From: an uncultured Stomatobaculum sp.
GTDB lineage: Bacteria; Bacillota; Clostridia; Lachnospirales; Lachnospiraceae
Assembly (NCBI RefSeq): GCF_937924975.1
Contig: NZ_CALEYG010000029.1
Span: forward strand, 62,001-126,000
Length of the DNA stretch: 64,000 bases
Reading direction: 5' to 3'
Below are positions 57,416-64,000 of this stretch, in pieces (the stretch's first letter is position 1; each line of letters starts with the position of its first letter). Below the pieces are notes generated by a model. It was not told where the DNA came from. It saw nothing but the letters and a program-made list of their open reading frames with translations, and searched no databases. The position numbers were made by a program, and so were the translations under genes.

Positions 57416-57450
57416 AAAAATCCGTCAGTTGCAGCTGACGGATTTTTTTG
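57416..57450 (+). terminator. Terminator of the third NlpC/P60 gene
   Basis: AAAAATCCGTCAG/CTGACGGATTTTT with a small loop and a T tract. Confidence 0.9.
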
Positions 57451-57482
57451 GCTGAAAATCACCGCATTCAACGAGCTTCGGC

Positions 57483-57511
57483 TTGCAGTGGCTTCCTTTT
57501 TCGCGTACACT
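57483..57511 (+). promoter_or_regulatory. Promoter abutting the THUMP methyltransferase start
   Basis: TTGCAG (57483-57488), a 17-base spacer and TACACT (57506-57511). The expected start point coincides with the ATG at 57518, which has no Shine-Dalgarno, so the mRNA may be leaderless. Confidence 0.5.
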
Positions 57512-57517
57512 TTTCCT

Positions 57518-58702
57518 ATGAAGATGACATATACATTGACGGCGCCCTGCCACTTCGGCTTAGAGGCGGTCTTAAAGCGGGAAATTACAAATCTGGGTTA
57601 CGAAATCAAAGCGGTCGATAACGGCAAGGTGAGTTTCCTCGGCGATGCCGAGGCGATTGCGCGCGCCAATTTATGGCTCCGGACCGCAGAGCGCGTGCTC
57701 CTGGAAATCGGGCGCTTCCGGGCGACCAGTTACGAAGAGCTGTTTCAGGGCACACTCGTGCTGCCCTTCGGAGACTTTCTGCCGAAGGACGGAAAGTTCT
57801 GGGTCACCAAGGCGACTTCGGTGGATTCTAAGCTCTTTTCGCCCTCGGACATCCAGTCTGTCATGAAGAAGGCAATGGTGCGCTCCATGGAGCGCTACTA
57901 CGGCGCTGTGCCCTTCCTTGAGAACGGCGAGAGCTTCCCCTTCCGCGTGAGCATTCAGAAGGACGTGGTGACGGTTTCGCTCGACACGAGCGGCATCTCG
58001 CTGCATAAGCGCGGTTACCGCACGGAGACGGCGCGCGCGCCGATTACCGAGACCCTCGCGGCGGCGTTGTTACTTTTGACACCCTGGCACGCCGACCGCA
58101 TTCTCGCGGATCCGTTCTGCGGCAGCGGCACCTTCCTAATTGAGGCAGCGATGATGGCGTCCAATATGGCACCAGGCATGAACCGCGAATTCTTAAGTCA
58201 GACTTGGGAGCATCTGATTCCAAAGAAGGTCTGGTACCGCAGTTTTGACGAGGCACAGGAGCTTCTGATTCCGCAACCCGAGACCGATCTTCAAGGCTAT
58301 GACATCGACGGCGGCGTGATACGCCGCGCGAAAATCAATGCGGAGCAGGCGGGGGTCAGCGAGTTGATTCACTTCCAGGAGCGGGATGTCTCGCAGTTCA
58401 GCCACGCAAAGAAATACGGCTTCATCGTGACCAATCCGCCCTACGGTGCGCGTCTCATGGGAGAGAGCAGCGAGTCAGAGGCGGTTGCGGCGCTCTACCG
58501 CACCCTCGGCGAGCGCTTCCGCGCGTTGCAGGACTGGTCGCTCTATCTGATCACGGCCTTTCCGGACGCCGAAAAATGTATCGGCAGAAAGGCGGATAAG
58601 AACCGTAAGATTTATAACGGCATGATGAAGACCTATTTTTACCAGTTCCTCGGCAAGAAGCCGCCGAAGCGCGAGAGGCGCGAAGAGAAGCAGGGGGAGT
58701 GA
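57518..58702 (+). CDS. THUMP-domain rRNA methyltransferase (RlmL/YpsC-like)
   Basis: 394 residues. An N-terminal ferredoxin-like/THUMP region (YTLTAPCHFGLEAVLKREI to ~160) is followed by a class I SAM-dependent methyltransferase with LADPFCGSGTFLIEAA (SAM site) and FIVTNPPYGARL (catalytic NPPY). It is expected to make N2-methylguanosine in 23S rRNA, like YpsC or the N-terminal half of RlmL. Two ATGs (57518, 57524) lack a ribosome site. It is one base from the rdgB gene. Confidence 0.88.
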   Translation: MKMTYTLTAPCHFGLEAVLKREITNLGYEIKAVDNGKVSFLGDAEAIARANLWLRTAERVLLEIGRFRATSYEELFQGTLVLPFGDFLPKDGKFWVTKATSVDSKLFSPSDIQSVMKKAMVRSMERYYGAVPFLENGESFPFRVSIQKDVVTVSLDTSGISLHKRGYRTETARAPITETLAAALLLLTPWHADRILADPFCGSGTFLIEAAMMASNMAPGMNREFLSQTWEHLIPKKVWYRSFDEAQELLIPQPETDLQGYDIDGGVIRRAKINAEQAGVSELIHFQERDVSQFSHAKKYGFIVTNPPYGARLMGESSESEAVAALYRTLGERFRALQDWSLYLITAFPDAEKCIGRKADKNRKIYNGMMKTYFYQFLGKKPPKRERREEKQGE

Positions 58703-58703
58703 G

Positions 58704-59324
58704 ATGCAAGAGATTATTTTCGCGACGGGAAATGAGAATAAAATGCGGGAGATCCGGGAAATTTTCGAGGGTCTTCCCTTTGTGATTCACTCGCTCAAAG
58801 AGGCGGGTCTGGTCTCGGACCCGGAGGAGAACGGCGCGACCTTTGCGGAAAATGCTTTTATTAAGGCAGAGGCTGTGCACGCGCTGCGCCCCGATGCGAT
58901 TGTGATGTCGGATGACTCCGGCCTCTCGGTCGACTATCTGAACGGCGAACCGGGTGTCTTTTCGGCGCGCTGGCTCGGACGCGATACCTCGTATGCTGAG
59001 AAGAATGCGGAACTGATTCGTCGCCTCGAGGGCGTCGAAGGGAATGCGCGGAGCGCCCGCTTTACCGCAGCGATTGCCTGCATTCTCCCGGACGGCACCC
59101 GGCTTCTCACCGAAGCGCATATGGAAGGACAAATTGCGAAGGCACCGGCGGGCGAAAACGGCTTCGGCTATGACCCCATCCTCTACCTGCCGGAATACGG
59201 GAAATGCTCGGCGGAGCTCAGTGACCGGGAGAAAAACGCAATCAGCCACCGCGGCAAGGCCTTGCGGCAGATGCAGGAAAAACTGCGGAGCATCTACGCC
59301 GACGCCACGGGCGGAAGGGCATAA
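58704..59324 (+). CDS. rdgB: XTP/dITP diphosphatase (HAM1/RdgB)
   Basis: 206 residues. IIFATGNENKMREIREI at the start, FAENAFIKAEAV, SDDSGLSVDYLNGEPGVFSARW, FGYDPILYLPEYGKCSAEL and ISHRGKAL are the family blocks. It hydrolyses non-canonical purine triphosphates and keeps them out of DNA. GGGGGAG before the ATG; probably co-transcribed with the methyltransferase. Confidence 0.96.
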   Translation: MQEIIFATGNENKMREIREIFEGLPFVIHSLKEAGLVSDPEENGATFAENAFIKAEAVHALRPDAIVMSDDSGLSVDYLNGEPGVFSARWLGRDTSYAEKNAELIRRLEGVEGNARSARFTAAIACILPDGTRLLTEAHMEGQIAKAPAGENGFGYDPILYLPEYGKCSAELSDREKNAISHRGKALRQMQEKLRSIYADATGGRA

Positions 59325-59330
59325 TTCGGA

Positions 59331-59359
59331 TTTACATTTTTCGGAGAATACAGTATAGT
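59331..59359 (+). promoter_or_regulatory. tRNA-Pro promoter
   Basis: TTTACA (59331-59336), a 17-base spacer and TATAGT (59354-59359), ending 10 bases before the tRNA. Confidence 0.75.
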
Positions 59360-59369
59360 AGACCCTGTG

Positions 59370-59443
59370 CGGGGTGTAGCCCAGCCCGGTAGGGCGCCTG
59401 CTTTGGGAGCAGGATGTCGCAGGTTCGAATCCTGTCACCCCGA
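59370..59443 (+). tRNA. tRNA-Pro (anticodon UGG)
   Basis: 74 bases. Acceptor stem CGGGGTG/CACCCCG with discriminator A, anticodon arm CCTGC-TTTGGGA-GCAGG reading UGG, and T-arm GCAGG-TTCGAAT-CCTGT. CCA is not encoded. All cloverleaf stems pair. Confidence 0.97.
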
Positions 59444-59448
59444 GTAAG

Positions 59449-59488
59449 AAAAGCGGAAGACTTTGGAGACAAAGGCTTCCGCTTTTTG
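59449..59488. terminator. Bidirectional terminator between tRNA-Pro and the IclR gene
   Basis: AAAAGCGGAAG/CTTCCGCTTTT stem with a partly paired loop and T runs on both strands. It serves the tRNA and, from the other side, the IclR gene ending at 59526. Confidence 0.8.
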
Positions 59489-59525
59489 CGTGGGAAAATC
59501 GGTGGAATGCGGGATGCGACTGAAA

Positions 59526-60347
59526 TTAGAAGTTTATGGTTTGCTGCAGACGGCGGGCAACTTCGGCGAGTTTCGGGAGGATTTCTTTTTTGCGGCGCGC
59601 AATCGTGACGCTCATGCCGGTCAAACTTAAAGTTGCAAACAGATGATTATCCTGACTTGAGTAAATCGGGACGGAGAGCGCCCCAACTCCCTCGAAGAGT
59701 TCGCCGTTTTCATAGGAAAACCCCTCAGCGCGAATTTTTTGAAATTCGTTTTGAAGAGCTTCGACTGTGGTGCGGGTCGCCGCGGTGTAGGCGGGAAAAG
59801 GGGCGTCTTTCAGATAGATATTTAGCGGTCTCTCTCGTAAATGGGCAAGCACAAGTTTTCCGCTCGCGGAGCAGTAGAGCGGCATGTTGGAATTGGCGCG
59901 GCGTACCACAAAGGTGCTGTTGTGCGGTTCGGTCGAGTGTATGAGCTGGAGATAAAGTTCATCAATGCGGAATAGCGTGCAGTTGCCCTGAAAGTAGTCG
60001 CTCAAGTTTTGCATGTAATTGTGCGACTGGTCAATCAGGATGCTTCGCTTGGTATCTGATGCGAGAGATGCCTTATTGAAAAGCTCTGCGCCGAGTAGGT
60101 ATTCTCCGGAACTGTTTTGACTGATATAGCCGTTCATGTGTAGGGTGTTCAGAATGCCGTGAACTGTGCCCTTGTTGAGATTGAGTCGCGTGCTGATTTG
60201 CCCCAGCGTGAGTTCGGTATTCGTGAGGTTAAAGCAGTTCAATATGTCGATGGCGCGCTGCACGGACTGAATCTGTTTGCCGGTCAGCAACTGTGTTCCG
60301 CCGGAGCTCTTCTCGGCGCCGCGGGCTTTGTGTTCTTGTTGTTCCAT
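59526..60347 (-). CDS. IclR-family transcriptional regulator
   Basis: 273 residues. The N-terminal winged helix (QSVQRAIDILNCFNLTNTEL, then STRLNLNKGTVHGILNTLHMNGYI) binds DNA. The C-terminal effector domain has LPYCSASGKLVLAHL-like (here MPLYCSASGKLVLAHL) and FSYENGELFEGVGALSVPIY. IclR proteins usually repress or activate an adjacent catabolic operon in response to a small acid or amine. It is divergent from the Nramp-like transporter (211 bases between starts) and a palindrome lies between them. Confidence 0.9.
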   Translation of the reverse strand: MEQQEHKARGAEKSSGGTQLLTGKQIQSVQRAIDILNCFNLTNTELTLGQISTRLNLNKGTVHGILNTLHMNGYISQNSSGEYLLGAELFNKASLASDTKRSILIDQSHNYMQNLSDYFQGNCTLFRIDELYLQLIHSTEPHNSTFVVRRANSNMPLYCSASGKLVLAHLRERPLNIYLKDAPFPAYTAATRTTVEALQNEFQKIRAEGFSYENGELFEGVGALSVPIYSSQDNHLFATLSLTGMSVTIARRKKEILPKLAEVARRLQQTINF

Positions 60348-60431
60348 TGTATACCTAGCACCTCCTATTTTACTTATCTATAAGCTATTCTTACTACAAA
60401 AAGAAGTATTTGACAATATCAAAAAAGAGTT

Positions 60432-60444
60432 GACAAGCATTGTC
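60432..60444. promoter_or_regulatory. Palindromic candidate IclR operator
   Basis: GACAA-GCA-TTGTC, a perfect 13-base palindrome overlapping the -35 box of the Nramp-like gene. A second TTGACA lies 20 bases to the left. Confidence 0.5.
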
Positions 60445-60468
60445 CCCTGTTTTGTCATCCGTTACAAT
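60440..60468 (+). promoter_or_regulatory. Promoter of the Nramp-like/ureohydrolase operon
   Basis: TTGTCC (60440-60445), a 17-base spacer and TACAAT (60463-60468). Binding at the palindrome would block the -35. Confidence 0.55.
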
Positions 60469-60558
60469 GAGCCCATCAAGGAAAGCCACTGAAACCCGGC
60501 CGGTGCAGTGTCTGAAACAAATCAAAAGCTATATGGTTCTGAACAGAGGAGGAACGAT

Positions 60559-61800
60559 ATGGAACAAAAGACTGCTTCAGCACGCAAGTTTACCTGGAAA
60601 GAAAAAATGGCGGCTCTCGGGCCGGGATTCTTGATTGTCGGTTCCTTCATCGGACCCGGAACGGTTACGAGTTCCACCCGCGCAGGTGCAACCTACGGTT
60701 TCCAGCTCTTCTGGTGTGTCATCTTTTCGGTCATCGCGGTTATCGTAGTACAGGGGATGTCGGCGCGGCTCGGCATCATCACCCAGGATGGGCTCGCGGA
60801 GAACTTAAAGAATGACTTTGCGGATCGCCCCTTGCTTAGAAACCTGCTCTGTGGCCTGGTTGCCCTCGCAATCGCAATCGGCGGCTTCGCTTACATGGGC
60901 GGAGACCTGACCGGAACGGCGCTCGGCGTCAGCGCACTGACCGGAGTCTCGACCAAAATCATCGCACCCGTCTGGGGCTTCTGCATCCTGCTCATCCTCA
61001 ATTTCGCGGGGGATGCGGTCAAGTACCTCGAGAAACTCCTCGGTATCTGTGTCATCATCATGGCGGTCGTCTTCATGATGACCATGGTCATTGTGAAACC
61101 GGATCTCGGCGCTCTGTTTGCAGGCTGCATTCCGAGCATTCCGGAAAACGGCGGTCTCATGACCTGCCTTTCCCTGATCGGAACGACGGTGGTCCCCTAC
61201 AACATGTTCCTGCACGCGGCAAGTGCGAAGCGCACCTGGCACAGCGCGGAGGAAATCCCGTTATGTAATTTCGGCACCACGGTTCCGATGATTGTCGGCG
61301 GCATTGTCACCGGTTCCATCATGATTACCTCGGCAGCTGTCATGCACGGCATGACCGTCAACAATGCGATGGATATGGCCATCCAGCTTGAGCCGACCCT
61401 CGGCGCACTGGCTCGCCCCTTCATGGCAATCGGCCTTGTCGCGGCAGGTGTCTCGAGTGCGGTCTGTACCCCGATGGGCGTGTCCTACGTACTCGCTGGA
61501 CTCTTTGGCTGGAAGACTGACAGCTCCGATAAGCGCTACACCCTTACGAACGCAGCGGTTCTGATTACCGGTATCGTGATTGCGGCGCTCGGCACCAATC
61601 CGCTCGGTCTCATCATGACAGCACAGGCAGTCAACGGCATTGTCCTTCCCGTTGTCGTCGGTGTCACAGTCTACCTGACTTGCCGCGAGAAGATTATGGG
61701 CAAGTATAAGAACAACATGCTCCAGACTGTCCTCGGCATTGCAATCTTTGCGATTTCGCTGATTCTCGGCGTGAGCAGTTTTCTCGGTGTGTTTTCCTAA
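60559..61800 (+). CDS. Nramp-fold transporter lacking the canonical metal ligands
   Basis: 413 residues, 11 predicted membrane helices. The overall Nramp pattern is clear: ALGPGFLIVGSFIGPGTVTS, AGATYGFQLFW, SARLGIITQDGLAE and, in helix 6, LIGTTVVPYNMFLHAAS. But in helix 1 the metal motif DPGN is GPGT, and in helix 6 the MPH triad is VPY, so the Asp, Asn and Met that hold Mn/Fe are gone. It therefore probably carries something other than a transition metal. It is followed by a ureohydrolase and a LanC-like gene and divergent from IclR; a guanidino or amine compound is a reasonable guess. Confidence 0.8.
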   Translation: MEQKTASARKFTWKEKMAALGPGFLIVGSFIGPGTVTSSTRAGATYGFQLFWCVIFSVIAVIVVQGMSARLGIITQDGLAENLKNDFADRPLLRNLLCGLVALAIAIGGFAYMGGDLTGTALGVSALTGVSTKIIAPVWGFCILLILNFAGDAVKYLEKLLGICVIIMAVVFMMTMVIVKPDLGALFAGCIPSIPENGGLMTCLSLIGTTVVPYNMFLHAASAKRTWHSAEEIPLCNFGTTVPMIVGGIVTGSIMITSAAVMHGMTVNNAMDMAIQLEPTLGALARPFMAIGLVAAGVSSAVCTPMGVSYVLAGLFGWKTDSSDKRYTLTNAAVLITGIVIAALGTNPLGLIMTAQAVNGIVLPVVVGVTVYLTCREKIMGKYKNNMLQTVLGIAIFAISLILGVSSFLGVFS

Positions 61801-61890
61801 GGCAGATACGGCGCCACCCCGAACCGGCCGGGCTGTATTCAGGTAAACAGCAGACGGCATACATTCCGGTTTCATCAAAGAAAATGTCAG

Positions 61891-61916
61891 ATTTACCCCC
61901 TCGGGGGTTTGTAAAT
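61891..61916 (+). promoter_or_regulatory. Hairpin in the transporter-ureohydrolase gap
   Basis: ATTTACCCCC and GGGGGTTTGTAAAT pair around TC with a small bulge. It has no T tract of its own. The 180-base gap holds no ORF; the hairpin may be an attenuator or a processing site. I saw no known guanidine riboswitch pattern. Confidence 0.4.
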
Positions 61917-61980
61917 ATAGCACGGCACGGCGGATGCGTTTCCGTCGGACAGCAGCGAACAAAATGCAGGAGGTAGTAGT

Positions 61981-62967
61981 ATGAAGTACAGCAAACCGAC
62001 CATTTATGACCCGAATTTTCTGCCGAACAACGTCTACAGCGGCGTTCCGTCTTGGTTAAATCTCTCGGTAGCAGAGTGCAAGGAAGATCTTGAGGGCCTC
62101 GACGTTGTCGTGAGCGGCGTTCCGTGGGAGGGCGGTTGCACAATCGGCGGCTATTCCTCGACTACTGAGGGACCGAAGGGTATTCGCTCTGTGTCCATCC
62201 GCTACACCGGCTTCCTTCCGGACTTTAATCTTGACTCCTTCGATTATTTGAAGGCTGCGGATTTCGGTGATGTCGCTTGCCAGAACGGCAACTACGACTT
62301 CACATTCCGTCAGATTCGGGAGAGAATTGCAACGATTCTAGATGCAGGAGCGGTTCCGCTGACCTTCGGCGGTGACCACGGAATTGCACTCCCGATTGTC
62401 AGTGAGATTGCGAAGCGCCACCCGAAGCGAGTCGGCATTCTTCACTTTGATGCCCACCTCGACAACTACGCTTGCTTCGGCGACGATCTCTACGCGCGCT
62501 GCTCGCCCTTCTACCGGCTCTATGAGGACCCGAATATGGATCCGTCCAAGATTGTTCATATCGGTATTCGCGGACCGAGAAACCATCAGGAGGAGTTCAA
62601 CAATGCGCAAAAGTTTGGCGCAAATGTGATTCTCGGCAGAGAGGTTAAGGAGAACGGCTGGAAGGCAAGCATAGACAAGGCAATCGAACTTGCATTCAAG
62701 GACACGGACTTTGTCTATGTCACAATTTGCTCGGATGCGCTGGATGCTGCGAACATGCCGCAGGGGCCGCAGGACATGGGAGGGTTGACTTCGTACGAGC
62801 TCTGCATGATGGTGCACGAGGCGGGCCTTGCGGGTGCAAAGGGGTTTGACTTTGTCGAGATTTATCCGGACACCAACAGCCTTCAGACTGCGGCGCACAA
62901 TGCTTGCTGGGCGGCGCTCTATTACCTGAACGGCTACGCGGAGAGAAAGAAGAACGGCGGAAAGTAA
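61981..62967 (+). CDS. Ureohydrolase (arginase/agmatinase) superfamily enzyme with substituted metal ligand
   Basis: 328 residues. Motifs in order: SGVPWEGGCTIGG, LTFGGDHGIALP (first metal His), ILHFDAHLDNY (Asp-His-Asp ligands), FVYVTICSDALDAANMP and FDFVEIYPDTN. In arginases the fourth block is S-I-D-I-D, with two Asp ligands; here the first is Cys (TICSD). The metal centre is therefore altered, and so may be the reaction (urea, ammonia or another product from a guanidino-type compound). AGGAGG precedes the ATG. It forms an operon-like set with the Nramp-fold transporter. Confidence 0.85.
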   Translation: MKYSKPTIYDPNFLPNNVYSGVPSWLNLSVAECKEDLEGLDVVVSGVPWEGGCTIGGYSSTTEGPKGIRSVSIRYTGFLPDFNLDSFDYLKAADFGDVACQNGNYDFTFRQIRERIATILDAGAVPLTFGGDHGIALPIVSEIAKRHPKRVGILHFDAHLDNYACFGDDLYARCSPFYRLYEDPNMDPSKIVHIGIRGPRNHQEEFNNAQKFGANVILGREVKENGWKASIDKAIELAFKDTDFVYVTICSDALDAANMPQGPQDMGGLTSYELCMMVHEAGLAGAKGFDFVEIYPDTNSLQTAAHNACWAALYYLNGYAERKKNGGK

Positions 62968-63110
62968 GAGGCAAATGTAAATCCGTATGGGAATTACGAG
63001 TGGCGAAGCACTGTCACAATCGGCAAAAGTTGGGATACGAACCTGAGCTTGTCGGAGCACGGAATTCGAAAAAATAAGACAAGCGGCAGCTGCGAAAGAG
63101 AAATGCAGGG

Positions 63111-63146
63111 GGAGCAGAAACCGAGGGTGGATTCTGCTCCTTTTGG
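63111..63146 (+). terminator. Terminator after the ureohydrolase gene
   Basis: GGAGCAGAA/TTCTGCTCC stem with a 12-base loop, followed by TTTT. It may be partly read through into the LanC-like gene 47 bases on, for which I see no separate promoter. Confidence 0.7.
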
Positions 63147-63192
63147 CATCGGGGAAGCGTATCGGATAGGCACGAAGACGGAGGTAACAGAT

Positions 63193-64000
63193 ATGAAAGC
63201 ACAGACGGTGAAGCCTTTGATGAAGCCGATGTTTCGAATGCCGGCGAAAGAAGACTATCTGAAGGCAGCGCTCCGGGTCGCACACTGGCTCAGAGCGAAC
63301 GCGGAACGGACAGAGGCGGGTATACACTGGTATGAAGATCCCATGCATCCCGAAGGGGAAACGGTTATGGGGGAGTTTTCGGTCTACAGCGGCATGCCGG
63401 GCCCGATTCTATTTTTGCTGGAGCTTTCGGAACTCACAGGGGATGTCTCCTGGCGAGAAGATGCTTGCCGCGCCGCGGATTATCTCTTGGCAAACTTTGA
63501 CGAGGGGCGCAAGATGCAGACCGATATGGGGGTTCCGGGCTCCGAGATAGGTCCGATCAGCGGGACGGCGGGCTTAAGCTTTGTGTTCACCGAACTTGGG
63601 AAGGCAACGAGTAAACAGAAATACTTGGATTTTGCAGTCGCGGAAACGGAGAAGATTGCAGGGCTCGCGAGGCGGGTCGGAGAAGGCGTTGAATGGCTCG
63701 GTGAGCCGGGCGGAATTTCCTACGACGCGGGCATTGCCCTCTATCTGCTCTATGAGGCAAAGGCTTTTGGACGAGAGGACTGGAGAGAGTGTGCAATCCG
63801 CGCGGCGAGGCGTTTACTTGAACAGGCGATTGAAACAGAGGACGGCGCTTACAAGTGGCGTACCATCACGGTACCGAACATTGGCATCGATGACGGTGGT
63901 GAGATGCCGAACTTCTTTTACGGGACGGCAGGGACGGCTTATGTGCTGGGGCGTTTCTTTGAGGAAACCGGTGAGCCTGCCTTCCTCGAAGCAGCGGAGC
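63193..64000 (+). CDS. LanC-like alpha/alpha-toroid protein, N-terminal part
   Basis: 269 residues before the window edge. The repeated helix pairs of a LanC-type toroid are visible: EFSVYSGMPGPILFLLELSE, GPISGTAGLSFVFTELGK, GGISYDAGIALYLLYEA and NFFYGTAGTAYVLGRFFEET, each with the G-x-A/P-G turn. The C-terminal zinc Cys/Cys/His motifs would lie outside the window, so catalytic competence cannot be judged. No lanthipeptide precursor is seen near. The start is the ATG at 63193 after GAGGTAA. The context suggests a link to the transporter and ureohydrolase rather than to antibiotic synthesis. Confidence 0.75.
   Translation, partial: MKAQTVKPLMKPMFRMPAKEDYLKAALRVAHWLRANAERTEAGIHWYEDPMHPEGETVMGEFSVYSGMPGPILFLLELSELTGDVSWREDACRAADYLLANFDEGRKMQTDMGVPGSEIGPISGTAGLSFVFTELGKATSKQKYLDFAVAETEKIAGLARRVGEGVEWLGEPGGISYDAGIALYLLYEAKAFGREDWRECAIRAARRLLEQAIETEDGAYKWRTITVPNIGIDDGGEMPNFFYGTAGTAYVLGRFFEETGEPAFLEAAE

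Noticed and set aside
61801..61980. Guanidine riboswitch before the ureohydrolase
   Set aside because: I found no paired ACGR-loop hairpins and no guanidine-I or -III core; only a C5/G5 hairpin.
1..64000. CRISPR array, rRNA genes, integrase or phage structural genes
   Set aside because: No regularly spaced repeats, no rRNA sequence and no recombinase or phage motifs were seen; the only RNA gene recognised is tRNA-Pro.

Overview
The window looks like a chromosomal segment of a Gram-positive, anaerobic member of the Firmicutes, most like the family Lachnospiraceae. The evidence is RNase Y, a RecA/RecX pair with a Bacillus-type LexA box, NlpC/P60 and choline-binding-repeat surface proteins, clostridial lipoproteins, AGGAGG ribosome sites and consensus sigma-A promoters. 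Most of the sequence is moderately GC-rich. Two stretches, about 0.4-10.6 kb and about 31.2-37.4 kb, look visibly more AT-rich and read as acquired DNA. An oral genus such as Stomatobaculum is only a guess.

Layout. 0-0.3 kb: tail of a YeiH-type transporter. 0.7-10.6 kb: a catabolic island. A minus-strand operon (family III CoA-transferase, HMG-CoA-lyase-family lyase, MatC-like carrier) is divergent from a PrpR_N-type regulator, followed by GltS and two M20D amidohydrolases. 10.7-14.2 kb: a GH114-like exported protein, two unrecognised membrane proteins, a small XRE repressor and a GNAT enzyme. 14.4-17.1 kb: a large protein with two RNA polymerase alpha-CTD-like modules and a sigma region-4-like helix-turn-helix. 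17.1-24.9 kb: a LysR regulator divergent from a MetE-like gene, then a cassette (small helical protein, membrane-anchored protein, 841-aa lipase, orphan solute-binding lipoprotein). The cassette is bracketed by two perfect 145-bp copies of the 3' end of the MetE-like gene. 25.1-27.7 kb: malolactic enzyme and permease. 27.8-31.1 kb: small operons and an M42 peptidase.

31.3-37.4 kb: a GntR-controlled ABC exporter, a decayed IS200 element joined to a macro-domain remnant, a YafY/WYL regulator with VOC, GyrI-like and TfoX-like partners, and an XRE remnant. 37.5-44.0 kb: CbrC-like protein, Ogt, a lipoprotein, recA-recX and rny. 44.2-53.9 kb: a choline-binding-repeat protein, then leuB-ilvD-ilvB and serC-serA-DUF1015-DUF1700. 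53.9-57.4 kb: bactofilin and three NlpC/P60 proteins. 57.5-59.5 kb: a THUMP rRNA methyltransferase, an XTP/dITP pyrophosphatase and tRNA-Pro. 59.5-64.0 kb: an IclR regulator divergent from an Nramp-fold transporter without the metal ligands, a ureohydrolase with a substituted metal ligand, and a LanC-like protein cut by the window end.

The best candidates for undescribed biology are the repeat-flanked lipase cassette, the IclR/Nramp-like/ureohydrolase/LanC-like locus, and the alpha-CTD/sigma-4 hybrid protein. All functional statements come from reading motifs and context; no search or structure prediction was run.
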